Assembly: GCF_031760065.1 (NCBI RefSeq)
Contig: NZ_CP134500.1
Coordinates: 1,364,001-1,428,000, forward strand
Direction: 5' to 3'
DNA from: Streptomyces durocortorensis
Lineage (GTDB): Bacteria > Actinomycetota > Actinomycetes > Streptomycetales > Streptomycetaceae
DNA length: 64,000 nt
The notes below the pieces were generated by a model. It did not search any database, was not told the origin of the DNA, and worked only from the letters and a program-made list of their open reading frames with translations. Below, in pieces: positions 17,632-30,018 of this stretch (position 1 is the first letter of the stretch; every line of letters starts with the position of its first letter). The position numbers and the translations under genes were made by a program.

Positions 17632-18656
17632 GGGCCGATCCTTCCATGCATCCGAAAAATACGGTCGTACGCGGCGGCCAACAGCTCCTGATCATGAACC
17701 GGAACGCCGTCGGGCGAGGCCACCGGCGCCAGCTCGACCGCGGCTCCGAGCCGCTGTGCGGCATGGGAGAGGGACTCGCGGTCGGGCACGGCGGCCTCGT
17801 CGGCCAGCACCACGTCCAAGGCGAGTTTAGGGGCGTGTCGTCCCAAAACCTCCAAATGACGCTGCGGTGAGAAGCCTTCTGTTTCCCCGGGCTGTGGCGC
17901 GAGGTTCAGCGAGAGGACCTTACGGGCCTTCGTGGTGACCAGGGCGTCGAGCAGTTCCGGCACCAGCAGGTGCGGGATCACCGAGGAGAACCAGGAGCCG
18001 GGACCGAGCACCACCCAGTCGGCGTCCAGGACCGCTTCCACGGCTTCCGGGACGGCCGGCGGGTCGGGCGGGACGACGTGCACGGACTGCACCTCGCCCG
18101 GGGTGAGCGCCACCGTGGCCTGGCCGCGCACGGTGACGATCGCGTCGGGCAACTCGGGGTCGTGGCCCTTGACCAGCGCCTGGAGCTCCAGTGGGACGGC
18201 CGACATCGGCAGCACCCGGCCGTGCGCGCCGAGCAGCTTGCCGACCAGGTCGAGCGCCTGGACGTGGTCGCCGAGCTGCTCCCAGAGTGCCACGATCAGC
18301 AGATTGCCGACCGCGTGCTCGTGGAGGTCGCCCTTGGACTCGAAGCGGTGCTGGATGACCCGGGACCAGGTGCGGCCCCAGTCGTCGTCACCGCACAGCG
18401 CGGCGAGCGCCTTGCGGAGGTCGCCGGGCGGCAGCACGCCCAGCTCCTCGCGGAGCCGGCCGCTGGAGCCGCCGTCGTCGGCGACGGTGACCACGGCCGT
18501 GAGATCGCCGGTGATCCGGCGCAGCGCGGCCAGGGACGCCGAGAGGCCCATGCCGCCGCCGAGGGCGACGACCTTGGGCTGGGCACCGCGTTTGCGGCCC
18601 GAGAGCGCCGAGGTGGCACGGCTCAGGCGCCGCATCCGCAGATTGCGTCCGGTCAC
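17622..18656 (-). CDS. yvcK: UDP-GlcNAc-binding/gluconeogenesis factor YvcK (CofD-like)
   Basis: 344 residues. [20 protein letters not shown] is the family nucleotide-binding start (usually GGGTGLS; here GGGMGLS), followed by [20 protein letters not shown] and [12 protein letters not shown]. YvcK proteins bind UDP-GlcNAc and link carbon supply to the cell wall. The start overlaps the rapZ stop (ATGA) and the end overlaps whiA, an arrangement conserved in Gram-positive bacteria. Confidence 0.94.
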   Translation of the reverse strand: MTGRNLRMRRLSRATSALSGRKRGAQPKVVALGGGMGLSASLAALRRITGDLTAVVTVADDGGSSGRLREELGVLPPGDLRKALAALCGDDDWGRTWSRVIQHRFESKGDLHEHAVGNLLIVALWEQLGDHVQALDLVGKLLGAHGRVLPMSAVPLELQALVKGHDPELPDAIVTVRGQATVALTPGEVQSVHVVPPDPPAVPEAVEAVLDADWVVLGPGSWFSSVIPHLLVPELLDALVTTKARKVLSLNLAPQPGETEGFSPQRHLEVLGRHAPKLALDVVLADEAAVPDRESLSHAAQRLGAAVELAPVASPDGVPVHDQELLAAAYDRIFRMHGRIGPWR

Positions 18657-19612
18657 TCTCGCCCCATGTCACGGTGCACGAGGACGGTCTCGATGCCTTC
18701 GGCGGCGAGCCTGGCCGAGAGCTTCTCCGACATGGCGACGGAGCGGTGCTTGCCGCCCGTGCAGCCCACGGCGATGGTCACGTACCGCTTGCCCTCGCGG
18801 CGGTAACCGGCGGCGATCAGCTGGAGCAGCTCCGTGTACTGGTTGAGGAACTCCTTGGCGCCCGGCTGGTCGAAGACGTAGTCGGACACCTCCTCGTTCA
18901 CTCCGGTGAAGGGGCGCAGTTCGGGGACCCAGTGCGGGTTGGGCAGGAAGCGGCAGTCGACGACCAGATCGGCGTCGACGGGCAGGCCGTACTTGTAGCC
19001 GAAGGACATCACCGTGGCTCGCAGCTCCGGCTCCGACTCGCCCGCGAACTGGGCGTCCATCTTGGCCCGCAGCTCGTGCACGTTGAGGCTGGAGGTGTCG
19101 ATGACCAGGTCGGCGTCGCCGCGCAGCTCGCGCAGCAGGTCGCGCTCGGCCGCGATGCCGTCGACGATGCGGCCGTCGCCCTGGAGGGGGTGCGGGCGAC
19201 GGACGGACTCGAAGCGGCGGACCAGGGCGTCGTCGGAGGACTCCAGGAAAACGATCCGCCGGGTGACGTGCTTGGCCTCCAGGTCGGCGAGGGACTCGCG
19301 GAGGTTGTCGAAGAAGCGCCGGCCGCGCACGTCAACGACGACGGCGATCCGGGCCACGTTGCCCTGCGAGCGGGCGCCGAGCTCGACCATGGTGGGGATC
19401 AGCGCGGGCGGCAGGTTGTCGACGACGAACCAGCCGAGGTCCTCCAGACACTTGGCGGCGGTGCTGCGGCCGGCGCCCGACATCCCGGAGATGATCACCA
19501 GCTCGGGGATGGCCGCCTCACCCGTCTCGTTCGGGGTGTTCGTACTCACGTCTGCTGCTCCGTCTGCTCGGTCTGCGGTGTTCTGTGTGGTCTCGTGGGT
19601 GTTCTCGGTCAT
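18653..19612 (-). CDS. rapZ: RNase adapter RapZ / YvcJ-type nucleotide-binding protein
   Basis: 319 residues. The first about 35 residues are low-complexity Thr/Asn-rich, then [20 protein letters not shown] (Walker A GAGRST) and [13 protein letters not shown]. The C-terminal region contains [20 protein letters not shown] and [12 protein letters not shown]. In E. coli RapZ guides RNase E to GlmZ; in actinobacteria the role is less clear, but partnership with YvcK and WhiA is constant. Coupled by 4-bp overlaps to uvrC and yvcK. Confidence 0.93.
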   Translation of the reverse strand: MTENTHETTQNTADRADGAADVSTNTPNETGEAAIPELVIISGMSGAGRSTAAKCLEDLGWFVVDNLPPALIPTMVELGARSQGNVARIAVVVDVRGRRFFDNLRESLADLEAKHVTRRIVFLESSDDALVRRFESVRRPHPLQGDGRIVDGIAAERDLLRELRGDADLVIDTSSLNVHELRAKMDAQFAGESEPELRATVMSFGYKYGLPVDADLVVDCRFLPNPHWVPELRPFTGVNEEVSDYVFDQPGAKEFLNQYTELLQLIAAGYRREGKRYVTIAVGCTGGKHRSVAMSEKLSARLAAEGIETVLVHRDMGRE

Positions 19613-21651
19613 GAGCTGCCCCCGTCGTCCTCTTCAATGATCTCTCCTGTGGCCGTGTTCACGGCAGGCGCCGCGGGAGCGGTCGTGGCGAGGGCCGCGG
19701 CCACCGATTCCGCCGTCCTGCGACCTATCCCGGGGACCTCGCAGATCTCGTCGATTGTCGCCTGCCGGAGCTTCTTCACGGAGCCGAAATGCTTGATCAG
19801 GGCCTGCTTCCGGGTCTCGCCGAGGCCGGCCACGTCGTCGAGGGGGCTGGCGCGGAGGCGCTTGGCCCGTTTGGCGCGCTGGTAGGTGATGGCGAAGCGG
19901 TGGGCCTCGTCCCGGACGCGCTGGAGGAGGTAGAGGCCCTCGCTGGAGCGGGGCAGGACGACAGGGTCGTCGTCATCGGGGAGCCAGACCTCTTCGAGGC
20001 GTTTGGCGAGGCCGCAGACGGCGATGTCGTCGATGCCCAGCTCGTCCAGGGCGCGCTTGGCCGCGGCGACCTGGGGCTGCCCGCCGTCGACCACGACGAG
20101 CTGCGGCGGGTAGGCGAACCGCTTGGGCCGGCCGTCGTCCTCCCGGGGCTCTCCGTCGTCGGCAGCGGTGCCAGGGCCGCCCGCGGGGGCGGGCGGGGCG
20201 CCCTCCGGGGTGAGCGGGGCGTCCTGCGCCCCCTCCCACTCCCCGGTGCGCTCCTTGTCCTGGAGATAGCGCTTGAAGCGGCGACCGATCACCTCGTGCA
20301 TCGAGCGGACGTCGTCCTGGCCCTCGAAGCCCTTGATCTGGAAGCGGCGGTACTCGCTCTTGCGGGCGAGGCCGTCCTCGAAGACCACCATCGAGGCGAC
20401 CACGTCGTCGCCCTGGAGGTGGGAGATGTCGTAGCACTCGATGCGCAGGGGGGCGCTGTCCAGGCCCAGCGCCTCGGCGATCTCCTCCAGGGCGCGGGAG
20501 CGGGTGGTGAGGTCGGAGGCGCGCTTGGTCTTGTGCAGTCCGAGCGCCTGCTGGGCGTTGCGCTGGACCGTGACCATGAGGTCCTTCTTGTCGCCGCGCT
20601 GCGGGATGCGCAGGCTGACCTGGGAGCCCCGGCGCTCGGCGAGCCACTGGGAGACCGCTTCGGTGTCCTCGGGCAGGGCGGGGACCAGGACCTCCTTGGG
20701 GACGGCGTCGCCGCGCTCCTCCCCGTACAGCTGCTGGAGGGCGTGCTCGACGAGCCCGGCGGTGTCGACCGCCTCCACCTTGTCGGTGACCCAGCCGCGC
20801 TGGCCGCGGACCCGGCCGCCGCGCACGTGGAAGATCTGGAGGGCGGCTTCCAGCTCGTCCTCGGCGACGGCGATCAGGTCGGCGTCGGTGGCGTCGGCGA
20901 GGACGACGGCGCTCTTCTCCATGGCCCGCCTGAGGGCCTCGGCGTCGTCGCGGAGGCGGGCGGCCCGCTCGTACTCCATCTCCTCGGCCGCCTGCATCAT
21001 GTCCTTCTCCAGGCGGCGGATGTACGTGCCGGTGCGTCCGGCCATGAAGTCGCAGAAGTCCTCGGCCAGCTCCCGGTGTTCCTCGGGGGTGACCCGGCCG
21101 ACGCAGGGGGCCGAGCACTTGCCGATATAGCCGAGGAGGCAGGGGCGGCCGGTGCGCGCGGCGTTCTTGAAGACCCCGGCGGAGCAGGTACGGACGGGGA
21201 AGACGCGCAGCATCAGGTCGACGGTCTCGCGGATCGCCCAGGCGTGGCCGTACGGACCGAAGTAGCGCACGCCCTTCTTCTTGGCGCCGCGCATGACCTG
21301 GACGCGGGGGAACTCCTCGTTCAGCGTGACCGCGAGATACGGATAGCTCTTGTCGTCGCGGTACTTGACGTTGAACCGGGGGTCGAACTCCTTGATCCAG
21401 GAATACTCCAGCTGGAGCGCCTCGACCTCGGTGGAGACGACCGTCCACTCGACGGAGGCGGCCGTCGTGACCATCGTGCGCGTGCGCGGGTGGAGGCCGG
21501 CGAGATCCTGGAAGTAGTTGGCAAGGCGCTGGCGGAGGTTCTTGGCCTTCCCGACGTAGATCACCCGGCGGTGCTCGTCGCGGAATCTGTAGACCCCCGG
21601 GGAGTCGGGGATCTGTCCCGGCTTGGGGCGGTAGCTGGAGGGGTCTGCCAT
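19609..21651 (-). CDS. uvrC: excinuclease ABC subunit C
   Basis: 680 residues. Dual-incision nuclease of nucleotide excision repair. N-terminal GIY-YIG domain ([20 protein letters not shown]), UVR motif near 205-235, central RNase H-like nuclease ([40 protein letters not shown]), and a tandem helix-hairpin-helix end ([35 protein letters not shown]). A Pro/Ala/Gly-rich insertion of about 45 residues sits before the RNase H core. It is the first gene of the uvrC-rapZ-yvcK-whiA unit; the SD is weak and overlaps the inverted repeat at 21655-21678. Confidence 0.97.
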   Translation of the reverse strand: MADPSSYRPKPGQIPDSPGVYRFRDEHRRVIYVGKAKNLRQRLANYFQDLAGLHPRTRTMVTTAASVEWTVVSTEVEALQLEYSWIKEFDPRFNVKYRDDKSYPYLAVTLNEEFPRVQVMRGAKKKGVRYFGPYGHAWAIRETVDLMLRVFPVRTCSAGVFKNAARTGRPCLLGYIGKCSAPCVGRVTPEEHRELAEDFCDFMAGRTGTYIRRLEKDMMQAAEEMEYERAARLRDDAEALRRAMEKSAVVLADATDADLIAVAEDELEAALQIFHVRGGRVRGQRGWVTDKVEAVDTAGLVEHALQQLYGEERGDAVPKEVLVPALPEDTEAVSQWLAERRGSQVSLRIPQRGDKKDLMVTVQRNAQQALGLHKTKRASDLTTRSRALEEIAEALGLDSAPLRIECYDISHLQGDDVVASMVVFEDGLARKSEYRRFQIKGFEGQDDVRSMHEVIGRRFKRYLQDKERTGEWEGAQDAPLTPEGAPPAPAGGPGTAADDGEPREDDGRPKRFAYPPQLVVVDGGQPQVAAAKRALDELGIDDIAVCGLAKRLEEVWLPDDDDPVVLPRSSEGLYLLQRVRDEAHRFAITYQRAKRAKRLRASPLDDVAGLGETRKQALIKHFGSVKKLRQATIDEICEVPGIGRRTAESVAAALATTAPAAPAVNTATGEIIEEDDGGSS

Positions 21652-21654
21652 GTC

Positions 21655-21678
21655 TCACACCCTACTTGCGGGGTGTGA
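21655..21678 (-). promoter_or_regulatory. inverted repeat at the uvrC start
   Basis: TCACACCC-N8-GGGTGTGA ends 3 bases upstream of the uvrC ATG and covers its ribosome-binding region. It could be an operator or a translation-modulating hairpin. Confidence 0.35.
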
Positions 21679-21702
21679 CAGCACGTCGTCGTCGGGTGGT
21701 AC

Positions 21703-21744
21703 CGCGCTCCGGGGTGCCGTGGGGTGTTCGCACCCCGGAGCGCG
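21703..21744 (-). terminator. terminator between surface-protein gene and uvrC
   Basis: 15-bp inverted repeat CGCGCTCCGGGGTGC / GCACCCCGGAGCGCG with a 12-base loop, directly behind the 21771-22673 gene. Confidence 0.8.
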
Positions 21745-21770
21745 GGCCTGCGGTCCGGTGGGACTCCTGG

Positions 21771-22673
21771 TCAGGCGTCCGCGGCCGGGGTTCCTCCGGT
21801 GCGGCCCCGGCGGCGCAGGGCGGCGGCCCCGCACAGGGCCAGGGCGAGCAGGGCCCCGGCTCCGGCGACCGTGGAGACGGCGGTCAGGGCGGTGTCCGGG
21901 GAGCCCGACGCCGCTCCGGCGAGCGCGGGGCCTCCGGCGGCTTCCGGGGCCGGGCCGGGGGCGGTGCCGGCCGCCGCGTCGGTACCGGTCGCCCCGGGGC
22001 CGTAGCCGCCCGCCTTGCCGGACTTCGCGTACCCGGAGCCGGGCAGCTTGTCGCCGTACGCCTCCTGCACCCGGGCCCGGTAGGCGTTCAGGGTCGTGCC
22101 CTTCGTGCCCACGGCGGCCGTCGCGTCCTCGTCCAGCGGGAGGACCCGGGAGGCGTCGTGGACGTACCAGGCGTCGATCTGCGGTTCCCGGAACACGGTG
22201 CCGCCGGGAAGGGCGCGGGCGCCCCGGGCGGTGTAGCGGGCCTCGTCGTCGCCGGTGGCGATGTTCACCACCTGCCAGTCATCGCCGCCGCCCGCTCCCG
22301 GGACCGTCCAGAGCGAGGCCTTCTGGCCGTCGGAGGAGACGGCGGTGCTGGCGAGGTAGTCCAGGGTGCTGGGGGCGGCCCCCGGCTTGCCTGCGACGAA
22401 CGCGGCGGAGAGCGTCCGTACGGGGACGGCCCTCGCGGTGATCCGGGGTGCGGCCTTCGCCCGGCTCACCGCTCCCTCCCGGGCGAAGAACCGGGACAGG
22501 GTGTCCAGGGTGGCGGCCTCGGTGGCCGCCTCGTGGGCGGCTTCGAGGGTGGCGGCGGTCAGCTTCGGCTGGGCGGCGGGGCCCTCGTCGGCGGTTGCCA
22601 GGGGCGCGGCGGCGAACAGGGCGGTGGCGGTGAGTGCGGTGGCGACGGCGAGGCGCCGGGTGGTCGCGGTCAT
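21771..22673 (-). CDS. exported membrane-anchored protein, unknown function
   Basis: 300 residues with an N-terminal signal peptide (RRLAVATALTATALFAAAPL, cleaved near ATA-DE), a soluble region of about 190 residues, a Gly/Ala/Pro-rich linker, and one C-terminal hydrophobic helix (VSTVAGAGALLALALCGAAA) followed by RRRGR. This is a type I surface protein without an LPxTG motif. It starts 4 bp after the stop of the papain-like protease gene, so the two form an operon; it may be an anchor, substrate or regulator of that enzyme. Confidence 0.7.
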   Translation of the reverse strand: MTATTRRLAVATALTATALFAAAPLATADEGPAAQPKLTAATLEAAHEAATEAATLDTLSRFFAREGAVSRAKAAPRITARAVPVRTLSAAFVAGKPGAAPSTLDYLASTAVSSDGQKASLWTVPGAGGGDDWQVVNIATGDDEARYTARGARALPGGTVFREPQIDAWYVHDASRVLPLDEDATAAVGTKGTTLNAYRARVQEAYGDKLPGSGYAKSGKAGGYGPGATGTDAAAGTAPGPAPEAAGGPALAGAASGSPDTALTAVSTVAGAGALLALALCGAAALRRRGRTGGTPAADA

Positions 22674-22677
22674 GTCC

Positions 22678-23304
22678 TCACGCCCCGATCCGGTAGAGCG
22701 AGTGGGTCCAGGAGAACTCGTTGTTGTTCACGTACCAGGCGTGCGAGGCCCAGTTGTAGCGGTGGCTGGAGGGCCATGGATCGCCCCAGTAGACCCAGCT
22801 GTTGGCGTCGTCGTAGCCGTAGATGACGTGCATGTGGCCGCCGCCGGACGACCACTGGATACGGGTCTCGATGGGGCGCTGGGCGGATATCTCGGTCCGC
22901 ACGGTCGAGTAGCGCAGCCAGCCGGTGACGTACGAGCCGGGCCTGATCCCGGTCCAGGACAGGCCGGTCTGGACGTTGCCGAGGGTGGCCTGCGAGTTGG
23001 GGCACGTGGTGTTCTGGTTCCGCCTGAAGGAGGCGTTGCAGAACTGGTTCTGGGAGTAGTCGCGGCCGAACCAGGCGGCGATGGTGTTGCCTCCGGCCGC
23101 CCAGCACCAGTTGCTCTTCTGCTGGGCCTGCATGGTGATGTTCAGCCGCTGGGCGGCGGCGATGCCGAGGTCGGCCCTTTCCGTGGACGGGGCAGGTGCC
23201 GGGGACGGGGACGCGGTGGCGGTGGCCGCGGGGACGGCGAGCAGGGCGGCGGCCAGGAGGGCGGTGAACGAGAACCTTCCGGGCCTGACTCTTCGGTTGC
23301 GCAT
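22678..23304 (-). CDS. secreted papain-like cysteine protease (C70/C39-like)
   Basis: 208 residues from ATG 23304, which has GGAGG 6 bases upstream; the longer open frame is not needed. A signal peptide (RFSFTALLAAALLAVPAATA) precedes a domain with QQKSNWCWAAGGNTIAAWFG (oxyanion Gln and catalytic Cys, NWCWAA as in AvrRpt2-type peptidases), GGGHMHVIYGYDD (His) and WVYWGDPWPSSH (Asp). Two further cysteines (QNQFCNASF ... NTTCPN) may form a disulfide. It is exported, with substrate unknown; cotranscribed with the anchored protein downstream. Confidence 0.8.
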   Translation of the reverse strand: MRNRRVRPGRFSFTALLAAALLAVPAATATASPSPAPAPSTERADLGIAAAQRLNITMQAQQKSNWCWAAGGNTIAAWFGRDYSQNQFCNASFRRNQNTTCPNSQATLGNVQTGLSWTGIRPGSYVTGWLRYSTVRTEISAQRPIETRIQWSSGGGHMHVIYGYDDANSWVYWGDPWPSSHRYNWASHAWYVNNNEFSWTHSLYRIGA

Positions 23305-23533
23305 GGCGGTCCTCCCAAGGCGGGGGGGGTGGGGATCGGAGGAGCGCGTCCGGACGCTGATGAGGAGCATCCGGCGTTGTCCGGAGCAGGTCAACACGCT
23401 TCAATGCGAGGTGACATCACGGTGTGAACGGCACGGCACCCGTGTGAACGGCTCCGCCCCCGTCACCTGCTCCCCCGCATCCCCCGGGGGCGATGTCACC
23501 ACTCCCCACGTGAACGTTCACCGGAGGCCCGCC

Positions 23534-24460
23534 ATGCGGCAGACCGAGACCGAATTGGCCCAGGTGCTGCGGACCGGCCCGTTCCATCTGGCGTTGCGCA
23601 CCGCCCTGGCGGTGCGCGGGCTGCCGCTCCAGCGGGTGCAGCACCATCTGGCGCACCGGGGCGTCAAGCTCGGGGTGACCAGTCTCAGTTACTGGCAGCA
23701 GGGCGTGCGCCGCCCCCGGCGCGCCGAGTCCCTGCGGGCCGTGAGCGCGCTGGAGGGCGTGCTCGCGCTGCCGGACGGCTCGCTGCTGCGCCTGCTGCGG
23801 AACGACGACACCCCGGCGGACGCGGACCGTCCGGCTGCCCGTTCGTACCGCTCGCTGATGGAGGCGTCGGGCTCGGTGGAACGGCTCCTCGCGGCGATGG
23901 AGTCGCCCGTGGACGGCGGGCTGCACACCGTGGGGCATCAGGAGCGGGTACGGATCGGGGCGCGGCGGGAACTGGCGGGCCGCACCTCGCGCCATGTGGT
24001 GCGCGCGCACCGGGACGGCGTCGACCGCTATCTCGCGGTGCACCGGGGCGATCCGGGGTGCGACCCGTCGCGGATCACGGTGCTGGCGCTGGAGAACTGC
24101 CGGACGGGCCGGGTCCGCTGGGACCGGGAGGCGGGGCTGCTGGTGGCGGAGCTGCTCTTCGACACCCGGCTGCGGTCCGGCGAGACGTACGTCTTCGGCT
24201 ACGGCTTCGAGGACGGTACGGGCGGGGCCAGCGGTGAGTACGTACGCGGCTTCACCTTCGGGGGCGGCCAGTACGTGCTTCAGGTCGGCTTCGACGAGGC
24301 GGCGCTCCCGGTGCGCTGCCGCCGGTTCGCGCAGGCGTCGGCGGGGGCGGCGCGCGGGTCCCGCGGGGACCTCACGCTGACCGGCCGGCACCGGACCGTG
24401 CACCTGGTGGAGGAGGGTGTACGGCCCGGCCTGATCGGGATCGACTGGGACTGGGAGTGA
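23534..24460 (+). CDS. putative DNA-binding protein with N-terminal HTH
   Basis: 308 residues, ATG 23534 with GGAGG 5 bases before it. The first about 80 residues read as a helix-turn-helix of XRE type (LRTALAVRGLPLQRVQHHLA ... SLSYWQQGVRRPRR). The rest is beta-rich and carries no catalytic motif I recognise. It stands alone between oppositely oriented genes with its own promoter in 23305-23533, a gap otherwise empty apart from the divergent protease-gene promoter. Probably a regulator with a novel sensing domain. Confidence 0.6.
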   Translation: MRQTETELAQVLRTGPFHLALRTALAVRGLPLQRVQHHLAHRGVKLGVTSLSYWQQGVRRPRRAESLRAVSALEGVLALPDGSLLRLLRNDDTPADADRPAARSYRSLMEASGSVERLLAAMESPVDGGLHTVGHQERVRIGARRELAGRTSRHVVRAHRDGVDRYLAVHRGDPGCDPSRITVLALENCRTGRVRWDREAGLLVAELLFDTRLRSGETYVFGYGFEDGTGGASGEYVRGFTFGGGQYVLQVGFDEAALPVRCRRFAQASAGAARGSRGDLTLTGRHRTVHLVEEGVRPGLIGIDWDWE

Positions 24461-24502
24461 GGCAGGGGCCGGGCTGGGCCGGAATCCGGCGGCTCGGGCC
24501 GC

Positions 24503-24931
24503 TCAGGCCTCGGGGCCCGCGACGAGCTTTCCGCCCTCGGCGGTGACGGGGACGGCGGGCAGCGGCACGGTGGCCGGGCCCTGGACGACCTCGCCGGTGG
24601 TCGCGTCGAAGCGGCTGCCGTGGCAGGCGCAGTGGCCCTCGGTGCCCTCGACCTTGGTCAGGACGCAGCCGCCGTGGGTGCACTGGGCGCTGAACGCCTT
24701 GTACTCGCCCTTCGCCGGACAGCTGACGACGAGACGCTGCTCGCGGTAGAGCTTGGCTCCGCCGACGGGGACGTCAGCGGCGGCTCCGAGGTCGACGGGC
24801 GCGGTCGGCACGGGGTTCTTGGCGTGGCCGAGCTTGGACTCGGTCGAGCAGGCGGCCGCCCCCAGCCCGGCGGCACCGGCGAGCGCGGCGCCCTTCAGCA
24901 CGGTACGGCGGGCGGCGGGCAGGCCGGGCAT
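24503..24931 (-). CDS. Rieske [2Fe-2S] lipoprotein
   Basis: 142 residues from ATG 24931 (GGAG 5 bases upstream). Twin-arginine-like start ARRTVLKGAALAGAAGLG runs into a lipobox (GAAAC), so the protein is exported folded and lipid-anchored. The Rieske cluster motifs are complete: C-x-H in CTHGGC and C-x-x-H in CACHGSRFD, with a GEVVQGPA loop after. Such small Rieske proteins are electron carriers next to uvrA in Streptomyces; the partner is unknown. Confidence 0.9.
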   Translation of the reverse strand: MPGLPAARRTVLKGAALAGAAGLGAAACSTESKLGHAKNPVPTAPVDLGAAADVPVGGAKLYREQRLVVSCPAKGEYKAFSAQCTHGGCVLTKVEGTEGHCACHGSRFDATTGEVVQGPATVPLPAVPVTAEGGKLVAGPEA

Positions 24932-25136
24932 GCGGACTCCACGGGTTGTCGTTCGAGGCGGATCAGTGGCTCGGAGGTGGATCACGGTGGGCGTGGGTGA
25001 GCATCACCGTGGGTGCGGGTGTGGTCGCCGGACATGCGTCAGGGCGACCACTGCGGCCCCTGGCACCGGTGACAGAACCGACGATACCGGCGGCCGGTGG
25101 AAGCCTTGCGGCCGGGCCGTACCCGCTGCCCCGGCA

Positions 25137-25177
25137 GACCGCGGCGGCCCCCCTCCTCGTGGGGGGCCGCCGCGGTC
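25137..25177 (-). terminator. terminator downstream of uvrA
   Basis: 17-bp perfect inverted repeat GACCGCGGCGGCCCCCC with a 7-base loop, 15 bp past the uvrA stop. The remaining 24932-25136 region is the Rieske gene's upstream side and contains no gene. Confidence 0.85.
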
Positions 25178-25191
25178 GGTGAAGGCCGCGC

Positions 25192-28245
<3,054 letters not shown>

Positions 28246-28420
28246 GCCGGTCCGCACCTTTCTAGAGAGAAGCGGGGGAACTGAGCCCCTGTCCCAGGGT
28301 ATGGGGGGCGCCACAGCGGTGTACGAAGCTTTCGACTCCGAGCGTATAGCACGCACATTCGATTTACGGTCACCCTGCCACTCCTTCACCCGAATGAGTG
28401 GCAGGGCTAGGCTCGGCCGC

Positions 28421-29110
28421 ATGATGGATCATGCGCACGACCTGGGAGCTGTACGCGAAGCGACCGAACGGCTGCTCGACGCAGTCGGGAAACTGGACGA
28501 CGACGCTGTCGCCGAGCCGTCACGGCTGCCCGGATGGAGCCGGGGCCATGTACTGGCCCACCTGTCACGTAACGCCGACGCGCTCGGAAATGTTCTCCGG
28601 GGTCTCCCGATGTACGCGAGCAGCGAAACCCGGGACGCCGACATCGCCGAGGGCGCCCCGCGCCCCCTGGCCGAGCAGCTGGCCGACCTCCGGGAGAGCG
28701 CGGACCGCCTCTTCGCGACCGCCGCGGAACCGGCCGACTGGACCCGTACCGTCACCCTGCGCAACGGCGTGACGGACTCGGCCTCCCGGGTCCCCTTCCG
28801 CCGCTGGATCGAGGTGGACGTGCACCACGTCGACCTCGACGTGGGCTATGAGCTGGAGGACCTGCCCGCGGACTTCACGACCCGGGAGATCGCCTTCCTC
28901 GCCGAGCGCTTCACCGGCAACCCCGATGTGCCCGCCACCGCGCTGACCGACGAGGAAGGCCGCACCTGGAGCACCGGGGGCGGTCCGCAGAGTGCCCTGG
29001 TCACGGTCCAGGGGACGGCCGCCGGGCTGCTGGGCTGGCTCGCCGGACGCCGTGACGGCTCCGCCCTGACGGTGGCCGGGGGCCCGCTGCCCGCCCTGCC
29101 CCCGCTATAG
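28421..29110 (+). CDS. maleylpyruvate isomerase family (mycothiol-dependent, DinB fold)
   Basis: 229 residues. The N-terminal DinB-like four-helix domain has [20 protein letters not shown] and [16 protein letters not shown], supplying the three metal-binding histidines typical of mycothiol-dependent isomerases and transferases. A small C-terminal beta domain follows. The substrate cannot be told from sequence. Start ATG 28421 (or 28424). The gene for a beta-lactamase-fold hydrolase begins 10 bp downstream, so the pair is likely an operon; both chemistries are common in thiol-linked detoxification. Confidence 0.82.
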   Translation: MMDHAHDLGAVREATERLLDAVGKLDDDAVAEPSRLPGWSRGHVLAHLSRNADALGNVLRGLPMYASSETRDADIAEGAPRPLAEQLADLRESADRLFATAAEPADWTRTVTLRNGVTDSASRVPFRRWIEVDVHHVDLDVGYELEDLPADFTTREIAFLAERFTGNPDVPATALTDEEGRTWSTGGGPQSALVTVQGTAAGLLGWLAGRRDGSALTVAGGPLPALPPL

Positions 29111-29120
29111 GCTGAGCCGC

Positions 29121-29777
29121 ATGACGTACAGCGGAGCGGTGAAGGTCGGCGGACCGGCGAGCGTGCATGAACTGGCGGACCTGATGATCTCCAAGGTCGC
29201 CGTCGGCGGGATGAACAACAACGCCTATCTGCTGCGGTGCCGGGCCACCGGCGAGCAGCTGCTGATCGACGCGGCGGCCGAGCCGGGGACCCTGCTCGCC
29301 CTGATCGGTGACGACGGCATCGCCTCCGTCGTCACCACCCATCAGCACGGGGACCACTGGCAGGCACTGGCCGAGGTGGTGGCGGCCACCGGCGCCCGGA
29401 CGTACGCGGGCCGGTACGACGCCGAGGGCATCCCGGTGCCGACCGACGTCCTGGTCGAGGACGGCGACACGATCACCGTGGGCCGGGTCGAGCTGACCGC
29501 CCGCCATCTGACCGGTCACACCCCGGGCTCCATCGCGCTGGTCTACGACGACCCGCACGGGGCCCCGCACCTGTTCACCGGGGACTGCCTCTTCCCCGGC
29601 GGGGTCGGGAACACGCACCAGGACCCGGAGGCGTTCGCGAGCCTGCTGCACGACGTCGAGACGAAGCTGTTCGACCGGCTGCCGGACGAGACGTGGGTCT
29701 ACCCCGGCCACGGGCACGACACGACGCTCGGCGACGAGCGGCCCCACCTGCCCGAGTGGCGCGCCCGCGGCTGGTAG
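29121..29777 (+). CDS. MBL-fold metallo-hydrolase
   Basis: 218 residues. Zinc site motif TTHQHGDHWQAL (HxHxDH), then GHTPGSIALVYDD (His), FTGDCLFPGG (Asp bridging) and YPGHGHDTTLGDE (last His), a complete glyoxalase II-like binuclear site. Hydroxyacylglutathione- or mycothiol-conjugate hydrolase activity is plausible given the upstream mycothiol-type enzyme. The gene's last 23 bases are duplicated 48 bp after its stop. Confidence 0.88.
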   Translation: MTYSGAVKVGGPASVHELADLMISKVAVGGMNNNAYLLRCRATGEQLLIDAAAEPGTLLALIGDDGIASVVTTHQHGDHWQALAEVVAATGARTYAGRYDAEGIPVPTDVLVEDGDTITVGRVELTARHLTGHTPGSIALVYDDPHGAPHLFTGDCLFPGGVGNTHQDPEAFASLLHDVETKLFDRLPDETWVYPGHGHDTTLGDERPHLPEWRARGW

Positions 29778-29842
29778 CCCCGCCTGCCCGGGCGGTGCGC
29801 ACGCGGTCGGCAACGGCGCCTGCCTGAGTGGCGCGCCCGCGG
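29749..29842. repeat. partial duplication of the MBL gene 3' end
   Basis: CTGCCCGAGTGGCGCGCCCG then CGG (29749-29771, coding) recurs at 29820-29842 with one change. A weaker third version, CGCCTGCCCGGGCGGTGCGC, lies between at about 29782. Two ACCGACCGGTCAC-type repeats follow near 29868 and 29914. Confidence 0.7.
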
Positions 29843-29933
29843 TCGGCGACGCCGCCGACCAGTCGCGTACCGACCGGTCACCCGAGCCCCCGGTCGCGCC
29901 GGCCGGGGCACACGCCGACCGGTCACACACGCA

Positions 29934-29981
29934 CAGCGGCCGGGGTGGAAACGGTCTTCGCCGTTCCCGCCCCGGCCGCTG
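29934..29981. terminator. bidirectional terminator
   Basis: Long near-perfect inverted repeat, CAGCGGCCGGGG ... CCCCGGCCGCTG with an inner GGAAACGG/CCGTTCCC stem and a TCTTCG loop. It serves the convergent MBL and TerC genes. Confidence 0.85.
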
Positions 29982-30018
29982 CCGGTGTGTCCCTGCTGCC
30001 GCTCCGGGCGGCCCGGGG

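Noticed and set aside
28246..28420. LexA (SOS) box upstream of uvrA
   Set aside because: Only partial half-sites (TCGAAT, CGAA-AGC-TTCG) are present; no GAAC-N4-GTTC.
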